Positions 1 through 10,045 of a stretch of 64,000 nucleotides of DNA are shown here, piece after piece (the first letter of the stretch is position 1; each line of letters opens with the position of its first letter). The stretch is from Phytophthora quininea (Eukaryota > Oomycota > Peronosporomycetes > Peronosporales > Peronosporaceae), in contig JAAVTG010000607.1 of assembly GCA_011947345.1 (NCBI GenBank), forward strand, positions 62,001-126,000. Direction: 5' to 3'. The notes beneath the pieces are model-generated. The model was not told where the DNA came from. It saw only the letters and a program-made list of their open reading frames with translations, and ran no database searches. Made by a program: the position numbers and the translations under genes.

Positions 1-1304
1 GGTCGATAAACTCGAACAGCTCCTGTCCGCAAAGCTCCATCACGAGGAACAGACTGTCGTTGTTCTCGAACAGCTCGAGCAAACGCACCACGCCATCATG
101 TCGTAGCGCATACATGATCTCTAGTTCGCGCTTGAGGAACCGCACCTCGATCATCTGCCGCTTGTCGATGATCTTGACGGCAAACTGTTCGCCCGTCGCC
201 TTCTTTGTGCATCGCTTGACAACCGAGTATTTGCCAGAGCCTAGCGCCGTGCTGACGGTGTACTTGTCATGGAAATCGCGCGCCACAGGAACATCTTCTA
301 ACAGTGTGGCAATCGAGAACAGCTGAGTGGGAGTGCGAGCGTTCAAGCTCGGGTCCAAGTCGGCGCCAAGCGACAGCGACATCCTCGCCGACTGGCCTGC
401 TGGAGGCGTCACCTTCTCCTTGATGGACTGCAGGAACACTGGCGCAGGGTCGACAGCGCGTCCCCATCGAACAACAGCGACGGTCGACCTCCTGCATCCG
501 CTGTGGAGTCTTGAAACCCATCCACATTCATCATCACTGGGGGCTTTGCATGTGCTGCAGCTACGAACGGGTTCTGTCCTCCCACAAGGAACGGGTCGCT
601 GAAGTCGTCGACCATGTGCACTGCTGGCGAGTGCACGTCCAACGTGGAGAAGTTCCTCGACAAGTTCTCGAGCGCCGCGTTCTTCCGTTTGGCGGCAGGG
701 CCGTGCAGCACCCTCCGCACCAGCGCAGGGTTGCGGTGCACGACGAACTGCTCCATCGCGTCCACGACCTGCTCGTCCCCGACGATCAGCATGTCTTCGA
801 TCAGCTCCTTCTCTTTGGGCGACACGTCCATCTTCTCCAGGTCCGAGGCATATCGGTGGATGCGCTCCACATTGTTGGTAACCGACTTGGCGCGTCCTTT
901 TCTCTTGAGTCCCAACGGGGAGCTGGTGGGGCTTCTTTCTACAGGGGAATGGGTCGATAGCACGGGGTGATGCAGCCTTGCTCCACCAGTGTCCGCAGCT
1001 CTTCGCAGGGCTTGTAGACCAGCACTTCTTGGTCTTCCAAATCCTTGAGACTTGTTACAGGCGTCTCCTTGTTACAGCGTCGCGTCAATAGACTCGAATT
1101 GGCTGCGAACGCTGCGAAGGACTTGCCGAACGCCAGCTCGTGGAAGCGCACGATCAGCTCCTTGGGGGACGTCATGGTGGCGCCCACGTCCAGCGCCACG
1201 GTGCCCGACCGGTCCTTCATGCGCACGTAGACGGTCTGGAGACTCGGATGCACCTGCACGGAGAGCGTCGAGGACGCCGTCGACAGCATGGCCACTTGAG
1301 GCAT
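1..1304 (-). CDS. Protein kinase (CAMK-like), N-terminal part, cut by window edge
   Basis: Seen: reading leftwards from an ATG at 1304, about 250 residues of low-similarity N-terminus lead into a kinase N-lobe near positions 270-1. The lobe has a glycine loop GSGKYSVV, a VAIK-type lysine in FAVKIIDK, an alpha-C glutamate in FLKRELEIM, and a hinge region LFLVMELCGQELFEF. The C-lobe lies outside the window. The order of motifs fits a Ser/Thr kinase, probably CAMK-like, but the catalytic loop is not visible. The reading frame shifts near 960 and again near 440 without a plausible intron, so there are two one-base lesions or sequence errors. Immediately upstream on this strand are the A/T-rich stretches TATATAA and TTTATAAAT (about 1310-1335), possible core promoter elements. 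The function of the N-terminal extension is unknown. Confidence 0.6.
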
Positions 1305-3364
1305 CAGATTTATAAAGGGGGATGGGGGTTATATAGCGAAATGTACTCCAACTTTGATGGAGTGAGAGGGGAGCAGAGCCTTCCTTCCGGTGGGGCTTGT
1401 TCTCGCACGAGGGGCAAAAGCCGAACTGGGGATAGCGAGCAGAGGTTTAGTCTCCTCCTGCCTGCTGCGGATTGACACGTTTCGCGTGCGGTTCAGCATG
1501 CACCAGCCGCTTTGAGGCACACCCCAACCCAGACAGGGCGAAACCCCCACACGAAACAACAGTCAACAAAAAGACTTGAAAAGTTGGGCGAGCGCTGCTG
1601 CAGCTTTGCCGAGCCTCTTTTCTTCTCTTGGCACTCGCATCCGCTCGGCTGGAATCGACAAAAGACGGGCAAAGGATCAGGCTCGGCACGCGAAAACGCA
1701 GACAACCGCCCCAGCTCAAAGTTCAGCAGTGCATTTACCATTGAAAAACACTTTACTTTCGAGCTGCAGGCTGGGGCGTTTTCCCATAAAGATTCGCCAG
1801 CTGGCGAAACTGGCAGCGCCGCGGACGCCTGTCATACGTGTCCCAAGCAGAGTCTCGGCGCGACGTAGCAAGCAGCAACACGCACGACCCGATTCGGTGG
1901 GGGCACACGTAAATCTGCTTTCTTGAGGTGAGGTCACACGATGGAACGCGGACATTTTCCAGAGCACAAGTTTGAGAGAAGGTTTTAGTGAGGCCGCATG
2001 CTGGCAGGACTGTCCTGCTTGGAAAACCACCTGCGATAGGTGGCGGCCAGCTGGCAAGGGACCTGCAACTTGCTGTTGCTTTCGAGCTTGGATGGGGATC
2101 TCCTCCGAGTGTCGGCGGCCTTCGTTTCGACGAAGGAAGCCCCACTCCTTTGGCGGCCACCTTGCCGGTTCGCGTTCCGAGAGCCACTTGCCCATCGGCG
2201 CCGGATCACCATCATGGTGAGCATTGAAGCCATTCCGCGAGCTTCCCGTCGCCGCGTTGTACATGAGGAATTCCCAGGTCACGTTGCAGTGCGTCGGCCG
2301 GGCGAGCTGCTCGTCGACACTCGTGGCGACATGACAGGAACCAACGCCAGCGGCTCCAAGCGTGGGCCCAGGCCAAAAATCATCCGCGTTGCTGCGGGGC
2401 CATAGCCTTTGTCGCTCGGCGCGGTCGTTGGCGAGGCCGAGCCAGCCAAACACGCACATGCACAGCCGGCTCGCCCTTGGCGAGTTGAAGTGGCGCCTGC
2501 TGAGTTGAGTTGAGTTGACGTCCAGCGCACCGGCACCATGGCGACCGTAAGCACCGCGACCACGTGGTTGGGGCCATCGTCAATGGCGGAGCAGGTTCAT
2601 AGGGAGCGAGGACGCGTGGACGGCAAGCGAGGTTGACCACCTGCCCAGGCAGTCAAGGCCCAGGTGCTGTGTTTTGCCAGTCTGGTCCTAATCCCCCGCA
2701 AAAGCCTTGTCGTTACCGTGTCCAAGCAGCTAGACCACCCGGATTGCCCGAATCCATGTTGGCACGGCCTGCTGCTCTCGCCGACGAACGAGTCCCACTC
2801 AAATTGCAGGCCACGAACGGAGTCTTTACGATCTCCAAGACGTCGACCAGCAGGGTCAAGCAAGCACACTCCTTCTCTGACGACAATGTCGAGCTCCGCT
2901 GGCTAGCAACACGAGAACTTCACTACTACTACTTTCACTACAGGTTGTACTACTAAATGCAGTGCTGTTTTGAAGGCATGTGGGCTGTAATTGGCTCCTT
3001 GCAACATGAGAAGGTTTGCGAAGGGTTCCTATCATGAACAACCGCTTGTTATCTGCAGCCAATAGCAGTATGGTTGGCCATGGAGGAGGACGCAACAACT
3101 GTGGCAGATTTGACTGCAGGCAGGTGGACGCACACGCACATAAAGAGAGGCTTTGTGGGAAGGATCAGGCCAGCGTACTGGACTTGGGTATGCTGTCGAT
3201 CATTGTGAAATTCAGCCCCTCAGGATAGACATCAGCTCCTTCCTTCTGCAGCAAACGATTCCTCGAACGAGAGCAACTTCTGAAATGAGAGCCAGCAAGT
3301 CGAGCGCGGCAGTTTGCAGCCAATCGTTCAAGCCACACCTAGTGCACACAAAGCTGGATCGCTT
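1305..3364. other. Intergenic, no supported gene
   Basis: About 2 kb without a recognisable gene. The longest open frame (1716-2459, minus) shows no domain and is overlapped by comparable frames on both strands, as expected for GC-rich noncoding DNA. A short (GAGTT)n run lies near 2497-2516. No family relic was recognised. Confidence 0.5.
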
Positions 3365-4125
3365 TTATTGTGTCTCGTACAGTACTGCTGTAGCCATTTG
3401 AAGATGGATACAGTTGAAAAGTTGTTGCCATGCAGACGTTGTCGATGCTTGTTTCGACTTCGACGAGAACGAACTACATCGCTCCCACCAATCGCCCACG
3501 GTGACCGGCCGAGCCGAGTTCTGCAGCTCCACAATCTCTTGTTGGCGGGCGTCCACATCCTCGCGAAGCTTCTTCACCTCCACTTGCAACTTGCGCATGG
3601 CATCGTCCTGTTTCAGTGCAGCCTCCTTATTTGCAGTTCGTAGGCTGGCGACGTCCTCCTGCAGGTTCCTCAGTTTGGACTCCAACACGTCGATCTTCTC
3701 GACCGTGATCGGCTCCAATGTGAACGAGTACTTGGCCAGGCAAGACTTTCTCAGCACTTGCACTTGAAGTATCAGCTCCAGTTGGAACACTTGGTCCTTG
3801 AGCCGTTGGAAAGAGTTCGGGGCGCTGATGTCGTCGAGCGCGTCATCCAGCAGCTCACGGAAGCACTGACAAGAGTAAATTAGTGTCAAGACATCAGAAT
3901 GGTCAAGCTTTGTCAGCAGTACTTCAACATAGTCCGCCGCTGTGGCTCCAGGAATGGTGTTGGCGTGATGTTCATAGTCTTCCAGACCCAACGCCGTCGT
4001 GCACCTACAAAGCAGTACAGCAATGGAAGGCATTCTGTAGACTACTGCTACATAGCATGATGGTTTTTGTTTGCCATGGTCTACCATTGCTCTTTGCTCT
4101 CGCAGTTTCAAGCCAGATGCGAAGC
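3365..4125 (-). pseudogene. HCJ family copy 2, head plus coiled coil, 5' damaged
   Basis: Seen: exon 1 survives only as a 40-nt stub ending at 4085, and it carries a one-base deletion in the run before the conserved Cys codon. Exon 2 is 4004-3923 (82 nt, containing LGLEDYEHHANTIPGATAADYVE) interrupted as usual by a 57-nt GT-AG intron. Exon 3 starts at 3865 (CFRELLDD) and holds the conserved coiled-coil entry VEKIDVLESKLRNLQ. The product then continues as heptad-like coiled coil (about 70 residues) and ends in an unrelated Trp/Ser-rich tail; the C-terminal jelly-roll found in other members is absent. It lies directly downstream of copy 1 in the same orientation, so the two are a tandem pair. 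Probably a pseudogene, because the head exon is almost entirely missing. Confidence 0.6.
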
Positions 4126-4204
4126 TAGTGTAGCTACTTCATGTTGCTCGAGTTGAAGAGGTTCTTTGTCAAGAGCACCAACGAGACTATTAACTCTTTT
4201 CTGC

Positions 4205-4699
4205 TCAAGTCGAAGTCAGTGTGAACGAGTACAAGGTCATCCATGGTCGTTGCAGCACTTGGAACTTCATCGCTAGTTTCAATTGAAATGTATCATCTCC
4301 GTGGCGTTGGAACCATCGCGGAAACACCTTCGTGTCTTCCACCGGCGCCTCCAGCAGCATTCGAAAGTACTACAAGTAAGGTGTGCAATTTCCTGTCAGA
4401 AATTTACAGTAATGCGCCACCTAGTGCCTTGAAACCCACCTCAGCGTAGTCAGCGATAGTGGCGCCGTCGATCGCATTATTCGAGTTGATAAAGTCTTCC
4501 ACGCTTAACTTCGCAGTCCGCCTACGAAAGATAACGTTTTAGTTTACTCACGAACGATATCGGCAGCAGGTTCTTACCACTGCGCCTTGCTGTCGCGGTG
4601 CTCCAGCCGGATGCAAAGCTTGTCGCCTTGTAAGATAACCTCGTAGTGATATACCAAGGCCTGTAAAGCGAAGTACGTGGTGCCTGTAAAATTGGTCAT
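4205..4699 (-). pseudogene. HCJ family copy 1, truncated 3'
   Basis: Seen: exon 1 4699-4578 begins MTNFTGTTYF and ends with the conserved KAQW at the first splice site; exon 2 4521-4440 ends DYAE; exon 3 begins at 4369 (YFRMLLEAP) and includes FQLKLAMKFQVLQ and LYSFTL. A stop at 4205 cuts the product just before the coiled-coil motif, so coil and jelly-roll are lost. Intron positions and phases match the intact members at 15551 and 32908. Sequence divergence from other copies is high, so this is an old copy. It may still encode a bare head domain of about 125 residues, but expression is unknown. Confidence 0.6.
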
Positions 4700-5005
4700 T
4701 TGCTCGGAGCAAGGTGGAATGTGTTGTGGCACTCCAACTCAATGCAACCGCCATCCTTTTGATCCTTATCTTTCTGCTCAAGCCGAAAGTAGAAGATTGT
4801 TAGACCAACATGCTATCGATCCAATTTCAGTGATGCGGAAGGCACTGCAATGAAACGCAAATGGACACTTTGTCTGTTTCCAGCAGGATTCTCCCTCATA
4901 TGTTAGTATAGAACTTAACGGCAGCAGTGGCCTGAGTGGTGGGCTAGCCGCATTACTGCATTCGCCATTTTGCTCGATTGGACAGAAGGACATCGCACAA
5001 TTACT

Positions 5006-6079
5006 ATGGGAAAGCTAGCTCGACTGCTTCATGTTGGGGTCACGGGCCAAATCCGCCTGCAGCTCGACCGTAGCAACTTCCAGGCCGGCGACGTAATTCA
5101 GGGAACGATTTCCTCCAGTTCAAGGAAGAAGTTCGCACCAAAGGCGGTAAGCTTCGTCGCCAACTACGACAAGTACTGTTGCTGGTGTTTTATACTTCAT
5201 TTCCAACAGCGTTGGAGCTGGAAATTAGCGGCTTGGAGAAGCTTTCATGGCAGGATTCGCACCACCACCACCATCACCACCACCACCACTACCATAGTAC
5301 AAAACACAAAATCTTTGAGCACCGAATGGAGATTGCTGCCGCCCGCGAGACATACGCTGCTGGGGAATACGTCTACCCATTTTCCTACCAGCTTTTGCCG
5401 TGGCTACCGGGCAGTCTACTCGTCACCAACAAACACATTGGGCCGATGAAGAACATTCGGATGCAAGTCACGTACGGACTGCGAGCGCGACAACGAGTCC
5501 AAGGCTTTTTCGCGGCAGATGTGGATGAGGAATGGGAGTTTGAGGTTTCGACGGCGTCAATGGCGAGGATCCCACGTCCGCTGGAGCGCACGATCGACGC
5601 AGAAGTGAAGAAGATGGCAGTGATCGGCAAGGGCAGATGCCAGCTCTCCGCGTTCATGGATCGAGACGTGTACTCTCCTGGGGATAAGTTGACGGTGCGC
5701 TGCTCGGTTGCGAATCAGTCCGAGCTGAACGTTCGCAAGCTGTCCATTCGCCTTTACGAAGACTTCGCGCTGCGTTATAATGGCGTTGAGGGAGCGTGTC
5801 GAACTATCTGATCGAGGTGGAGACCCCGAGATCCCCGCAGGCGAGTTCAAGGACCCCGCGGTGACGATGCGGTTGGTGGCGTCCCAGCCAATTCAGCCGA
5901 CCACAGTCTCGCACTTTGCCAGTTGCAACTACCGTGTCGAAGTGCGGTGCGCATTTTGGTTTAGCCCCAGCATCCGGTTGGTGTTTCTTGTGACGATCGT
6001 CCCGCCAGGATCCGTTCCACAAGCGATCATACCAGTCGCGGAAGCGAAGTTGACACAAGTAGCCGACAAGGCAAAGTGA
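5006..6079 (+). CDS. Arrestin-fold (alpha-arrestin/VPS26-like) protein
   Basis: Seen: the N-terminal arrestin pattern begins with LQLDRSNFQAGDVIQGTI, followed after an intron near 5148-5210 by LELEISGLEKLSW, then YVYPFSYQLLPWLPGSLL, the hallmark 'yPFsf.Lp..lPgS' motif. The arrestin C-like half starts at GRCQLSAFMDRDVYSPGD. Known: alpha-arrestins act as cargo adaptors that recruit ubiquitin ligases or coat proteins to membrane proteins; a role here is inferred from fold only. A run of ten histidines lies in the loop between beta strands (near 5260-5292). The frame changes near 5780; a 43-nt GT-AG intron (GTTATAATGG to GATCGAG) would restore it, otherwise it is a lesion shared by both copies. 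Exon 1/2 phase also does not fit cleanly. An inverted duplicate is at 8791-9865. Confidence 0.65.
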
Positions 6080-6136
6080 AAGGGGCAGCAGAGGATAAGA
6101 TGCCCGTACAAGTTAGCAATCAAAAGGAGCAACCAC

Positions 6137-6529
6137 TTGTGTGAACGATGCGGTAGCGTTTTCATCCGCCATGGCGCCGCAAGTACAACCAGTCAATCAT
6201 CTTGGAACCAAACGAGTCGGTGGCGACTTCACTGCAATAGCTCAAAGGTGAACGAGATCACGCCACAGAAAGGTGCGAGCTCCAACGCGATTACTTGTTC
6301 CATGTGCGTCGCAGCGGCTAGTTCCTGGCTGGCGACGGAGGCTCAGCTGCCAGCAGCTTTCCTCGGTCTTGGCAAGTGCTCGCCGACGACTCCACCCAAA
6401 CTTGGTCCGGTGGCCCTGGAGCGTCGACCATTCATGGCAACGACTCCCATGCTGCTTGCTTGGTACGACGACGTGAGACGGTCGCAGCCGAGAATCCACC
6501 TCTTTGACTTTCCGTTTAACAAGGCATAG
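6137..6529 (+). CDS. Unassigned reading frame downstream of arrestin gene, copy 1 of 3
   Basis: A 130-codon frame starts 57 bp after the arrestin stop and ends inside the 70-bp junction repeat. No family is recognised; it is Ser/Ala-rich with five or so Cys, and an overlapping frame on the other strand is nearly as long, so coding status is doubtful. It is the part of A that occurs three times in the window (also 8341-8733 and 11888-12280). The three copies differ by only a few substitutions. Confidence 0.25.
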   Translation: MCERCGSVFIRHGAASTTSQSSWNQTSRWRLHCNSSKVNEITPQKGASSNAITCSMCVAAASSWLATEAQLPAAFLGLGKCSPTTPPKLGPVALERRPFMATTPMLLAWYDDVRRSQPRIHLFDFPFNKA

Positions 6530-6779
6530 CTCCGCTCTGTGTGGTTCTCACCTCGACTGACTCATGACGGGGCCTGAAAATCCACAGTCACTTCAAGTGC
6601 CTGTTGACGCAAGGAAGCGAACAGAGAGAATCGTCACCCACGCCGATGGCTTCACGATGAGATGAGATGAGAGCGATCCAAGCAAGTACTGTCGACTCTT
6701 GGGGGCGAGTCCAGCAGCACCGTCGATCTCACTTTCCGATTCGCCCGGTTCCCGCCACCACCACTACCACCACTCGAAG

Positions 6780-7715
6780 ATGCTGACGACCAAACTCCTC
6801 GCTACCTTCTGCACCTTTGCGACCGTCGCCACCGTGGGTCTGGCCGACGACTACGGCCAGGGCCAAGACAGCTACGGCAGCGACTACAATCAAGGCTCCG
6901 ACTACGGCAGCGACTACAGCCAGGGCTCCGACTATGGAAGCGACTACAGCCAGGGCTCCGACTACGGCAGCGACTACAGCCAGGGAAGCGGCTACAACCA
7001 GGGAAGCGGCTACTACGGCGACAGCTACCTGCCGGCCTTCCAGTATACGTACGACCCCAAGTACGCGGCCGGCATCAGCGGCACCATCAAGGTGCAGTAC
7101 GCCGGGCCCTTCTCCACGTTCGCCGTCATCAGCGCCGACCTGGACTTCAGCGGCGTGGACGCCAACCAGATCTCGCAGTTCGACGGCAACTGCACGGGCG
7201 AGGTGACCGAGTACAAGTGGCACATCCACGTCAAGTGGCCCAACGACTACGACTCGGAGTCGTTCGAGAAGTGCGCGCTGGCCGTCACGGGCAACCACTT
7301 CGACCCGCTCAAGGCGTGCGGCCCCTTCTCCGAGTTCGTCGGCACCGACGAGTGTCTGCTCAAGACGCCCAAGTACAACTGCAACCCGGACTCGTACGCG
7401 AAGAACCCGCTGGTGTGTGAGGAGGGCGATCTGGCCGGGAAGCTCGGAGACTTCAAGCTGGACGACTACAAGAAGGTGAGCGGCGTCTGGTACGACCCCA
7501 ACTACCCCACGCCCAAGCAGAACACGCCCGAGTTCAACATCATCCTGCACGCCGTGTGCGGCAAGGTTACCCCTCGCATCGCGTGCGCGGTCGGCAAGGC
7601 CGTCGAGTCGGACTACTCGTACTCGGACTACTCGGACCACTCGGACTACTCAGACTACTCGGACCACTCGGACTACTCATATTACTCTGAGGACTACTCG
7701 GGGTACAAGGCGTAA
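6780..7715 (+). CDS. Secreted Cu-only superoxide dismutase-like protein with Tyr/Ser/Asp repeat tails
   Basis: Seen: 311 residues. A signal peptide (MLTTKLLATFCTFATVATVGLA) is followed by about five DYSQGS/DYGS-type repeats, a globular centre of about 190 residues, and a C-terminal DYSDHS repeat tail. The centre matches Cu/Zn SOD motifs: HIH (Cu ligands 46/48 of human SOD1), GNHFDP (His63), EEGDL (Asp83), ILHAVCG (His120), and PRIACAV (Arg143 region). His71 and His80, the zinc ligands, have no counterpart. Known: extracellular Cu-only SODs of fungi and oomycetes lack the zinc site and dismutate superoxide at the cell surface. Inferred role: handling host or developmental superoxide. The start at 6780 is chosen because it begins a clean signal peptide; an upstream in-frame ATG at 6699 would add 27 His-rich residues. 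A second copy is at 10675-11637. Confidence 0.7.
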   Translation: MLTTKLLATFCTFATVATVGLADDYGQGQDSYGSDYNQGSDYGSDYSQGSDYGSDYSQGSDYGSDYSQGSGYNQGSGYYGDSYLPAFQYTYDPKYAAGISGTIKVQYAGPFSTFAVISADLDFSGVDANQISQFDGNCTGEVTEYKWHIHVKWPNDYDSESFEKCALAVTGNHFDPLKACGPFSEFVGTDECLLKTPKYNCNPDSYAKNPLVCEEGDLAGKLGDFKLDDYKKVSGVWYDPNYPTPKQNTPEFNIILHAVCGKVTPRIACAVGKAVESDYSYSDYSDHSDYSDYSDHSDYSYYSEDYSGYKA

Positions 7716-8274
7716 TCTGCCTGAACTACTGCTGTAGTGTTCGATCTTGTAGCACTTGGAACACGCCGAAACGAAGGACGTAATGGATGTCTCCTTTTAT
7801 TTTGCCATTGCGTTGGCTGCATTGTTTTACGAGTAAGGATGCGACTCGGTCGTCTTGAACGCCAAAGTGTCAACGAATGGGTAGCAGAATGAAGCAGACA
7901 ACAAACAACTCGCAAAATAGTCGGCAAAGATGTGCAAGTGTTGAAGTTGCCTTCAACAATGGTTGTTGTGATTCACACACGCTGCTCTAAAGTGTTGTTT
8001 TTCTGCTAGATGCTAACGGAAAATGCAGCCAAAGCATCATGGTGAAATGAACAGAAATGATCTTTGGCGAGTACACTTGTTTAAACGCGATATTTTTTCC
8101 TTATAAGCAAGAGTTCAACGTCATCACTTGCAAGTCTTTACAAAGCTCAGTCCTAGCGGGTCTGTGGTTATACTGTGAGCGTGGGGCCCGGAGGACTTTG
8201 CGAACTCGGTGAACGCTAGCGACAGTAAAAGTCCACAGAAAATTGGCGGATCTGGCGTGGCCTCTGGGTAAAGA
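7716..8274. other. 3' flank of SOD-like gene, no gene seen
   Basis: About 560 bp inside the B unit without a supported gene. It is duplicated with near identity at 10116-10674. Small frames on the minus strand have no recognisable features. Confidence 0.5.
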
Positions 8275-8340
8275 TGAAGTGACTGTGGATTTTCAGGCCC
8301 CGTCATGAGTCAGTCGAGGCGAGAACCACACAGAGCGGAG

Positions 8341-8733
8341 CTATGCCTTGTTAAACGGAAGGTCAAAGAGGTGGATTCTCGGCTGCGACCGTCTCACGTC
8401 GTCGTACCAAGCAAGCAGCATGGGAGTCGTTGCCATGAATGGTCGACGCTCCAGGGCCACCGGACCAAGTTTGGGTGGAGTCGTCGGCGAGCACTTGCCA
8501 AGACCGAGGAAAGCTGCTGGCAGCTGAGCCTCCGTCGCCAGCCAGGAACTAGCCGCTGCGACGCACATGGAACAAGTAATCGCGTTGGAGCTCGCACCTT
8601 TCTGTGGCGTGATCTCGTTCACCTTTGAGCTATTGCAGTGAAGTCGCCACCGACTCGTTTGGTTCCAAGATGATTGACTGGTTGTACTTGCGGCGCCATG
8701 GCGGATGAAAACGCTACCGCATCGTTCACACAA
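8341..8733 (-). CDS. Unassigned reading frame, copy 2 of 3
   Basis: Inverted duplicate of the frame at 6137-6529, with one visible residue change (Phe to Leu near the C-terminus). Coding status is as doubtful as for the first copy. Confidence 0.25.
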   Translation of the reverse strand: MCERCGSVFIRHGAASTTSQSSWNQTSRWRLHCNSSKVNEITPQKGASSNAITCSMCVAAASSWLATEAQLPAAFLGLGKCSPTTPPKLGPVALERRPFMATTPMLLAWYDDVRRSQPRIHLFDLPFNKA

Positions 8734-8790
8734 GTGGTTGCTCCTTTTGATTGCTAACTTGTACGGGCATCTTATCCTCTGCTGCCCCTT

Positions 8791-9865
8791 TCACTTTGCC
8801 TTGTCGGCTACTTGTGTCAACTTCGCTTCCGCGACTGGTATGATCGCTTGTGGAACGGATCCTGGCGGGACGATCGTCACAGGAAACACCAACCGGATGC
8901 TGGGGCTAAACCAAAATGCGCACCGCACTTCGACACGGTAGTTGCAACTGGCAAAGTGCGAGACTGTGGTCGGCTGAATTGGCTGGGACGCCACCAACCG
9001 CATCGTCACCGCGGGGTCCTTGAACTCGCCTGCGGGGATCTCGGGGTCTCCACCTCGATCAGATAGTTCGACACGCTCCCTCAACGCCATTATAACGCAG
9101 CGCGAAGTCTTCGTAAAGGCGAATGGACAGCTTGCGAACGTTCAGCTCGGACTGATTCGCAACCGAGCAGCGCACCGTCAACTTATCCCCAGGAGAGTAC
9201 ACGTCTCGATCCATGAACGCGGAGAGCTGGCATCTGCCCTTGCCGATCACTGCCATCTTCTTCACTTCTGCGTCGATCGTGCGCTCCAGCGGACGTGGGA
9301 TCCTCGCCATTGGCGCCGTCGAAACCTCAAACTCCCATTCCTCATCCACATCTGCCGCGAAAAAGCCTTGGACTCGTTGTCGCGCTCGCAGTCCGTACGT
9401 GACTTGCATCCGAATGTTCTTCATCGGCCCAATGTGTTTGTTGGTGACGAGTAGACTGCCCGGTAGCCACGGCAAAAGCTGGTAGGAAAATGGGTAGACG
9501 TATTCCCCAGCAGCGTATGTCTCGCGGGCGGCAGCAATCTCCATTCGGTGCTCAAAGATTTTGTGTTTTGTGCTATGGTAGTGGTGGTGGTGGTGATGGT
9601 GGTGGTGGTGCGAATCCTGCCATGAAAGCTTCTCCAAGCCGCTAATTTCCAGCTCCAACGCTGTTGGGAAATGAAGTATAAAACATCAGCAACAGTACTT
9701 GTCGTAGTTGGCGACGAAGCTTACCGCCTTTGGTGCGAACTTCTTCCTTGAACTGGAGGAAATCGTTCCCTGAATTACGTCGCCGGCCTGGAAGTTGCTA
9801 CGGTCGAGCTGCAGGCGGATTTGGCCCGTGACCCCAACATGAAGCAGTCGAGCTAGCTTTCCCAT
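8791..9865 (-). CDS. Arrestin-fold protein, inverted duplicate
   Basis: Near-identical copy of the gene at 5006-6079, reading leftwards from an ATG at 9865. It retains the LPWLPGSLL motif, the ten-histidine loop and the same frame change before PEIPAGEFKDP, so that feature predates the duplication. Visible differences include Ser to Pro in the inter-domain linker, Leu to Pro in the C-terminal part, and an extra C beside the intron acceptor at about 9660. Because upstream DNA differs from the left copy beyond 9921, only about 55 bp of 5' flank is shared and the two genes probably have different promoters. Confidence 0.6.
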
Positions 9866-9921
9866 AGTAATTGTGCGATGTCCTTCTGTCCAATCGAGCA
9901 AAATGGCGAATGCAGTAATGC

Positions 9922-10045
9922 CCTACAAGCAATAGTCACCTCTTGATTTTTAAACCCAACCAGTAGAAACAAGCTGGAAACAAAGTATCCACTGGCGCCT
10001 CACCGAGCTCTCCACATCGTTGAAATCGCGTTGATCTTCCAAGAA
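9922..10045. other. 124-bp junction between A' and B'
   Basis: Unique sequence separating the inverted arrestin segment from the inverted SOD unit. It is the only part of 4950-12290 without a second copy in the window and holds the upstream flank of the arrestin duplicate. Confidence 0.6.

Larger units (their letters stand above)
4950..6595 (+). repeat. Inverted repeat IR1, left arm (A)
   Basis: This 1.65-kb segment is repeated in inverted orientation at 8275-9921 with only scattered single-base differences. It carries the arrestin-fold gene and ends inside the 70-bp junction sequence. The arms flank a 1.68-kb spacer holding the SOD-like gene. Confidence 0.9.
6130..8344 (+). repeat. Inverted repeat IR2, left arm (end of A plus B)
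   Basis: This 2.2-kb segment is present in inverted orientation at 10046-12290. The arms differ by a 27-bp expansion in the SOD gene tail and scattered substitutions. IR2 overlaps IR1, so the region reads A, B, inverted A, inverted B, inverted end of A. Confidence 0.85.
6526..8344 (+). mobile_element. 1.8-kb unit with 70-bp terminal inverted repeats carrying SOD-like gene
   Basis: Seen: the sequence starting ATAGCTCCGCTCTGTGTGG and ending CCACAGTCACTTCA occurs at 6526-6595 and, inverted, at 8275-8344, bounding a unit with one gene. The same pair bounds the inverted copy at 10046-11891. No transposase is inside. A target duplication cannot be defined because both flanks are copies of the same A segment. 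It may be a non-autonomous element, or the 70-bp repeat may simply be the recombination site that built the duplications. Confidence 0.4.
8275..9921 (-). repeat. Inverted repeat IR1, right arm (A')
   Basis: Inverted copy of 4950-6595. The outer boundary is at 9921, beyond which sequences diverge at once (left flank ends ...GGGCTAGCC, right flank equivalent ...GCTTGTAGG). It contains the second arrestin-fold gene. Confidence 0.9.

Noticed and set aside
939..963. 25-nt GT-AG intron in the kinase gene
   Set aside because: It would restore part of the frame but is too short for a spliceosomal intron; an indel is more likely.
1716..2459. 247-codon minus-strand frame
   Set aside because: No recognisable domain, and equally long overlapping frames exist on both strands; typical of noncoding GC-rich DNA.
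6729..7640. 303-codon minus-strand frame across the SOD-like gene
   Set aside because: It is the antisense shadow of a GC-rich, repeat-containing gene; its Val/Arg composition has no domain and the plus strand has a signal peptide and SOD motifs.
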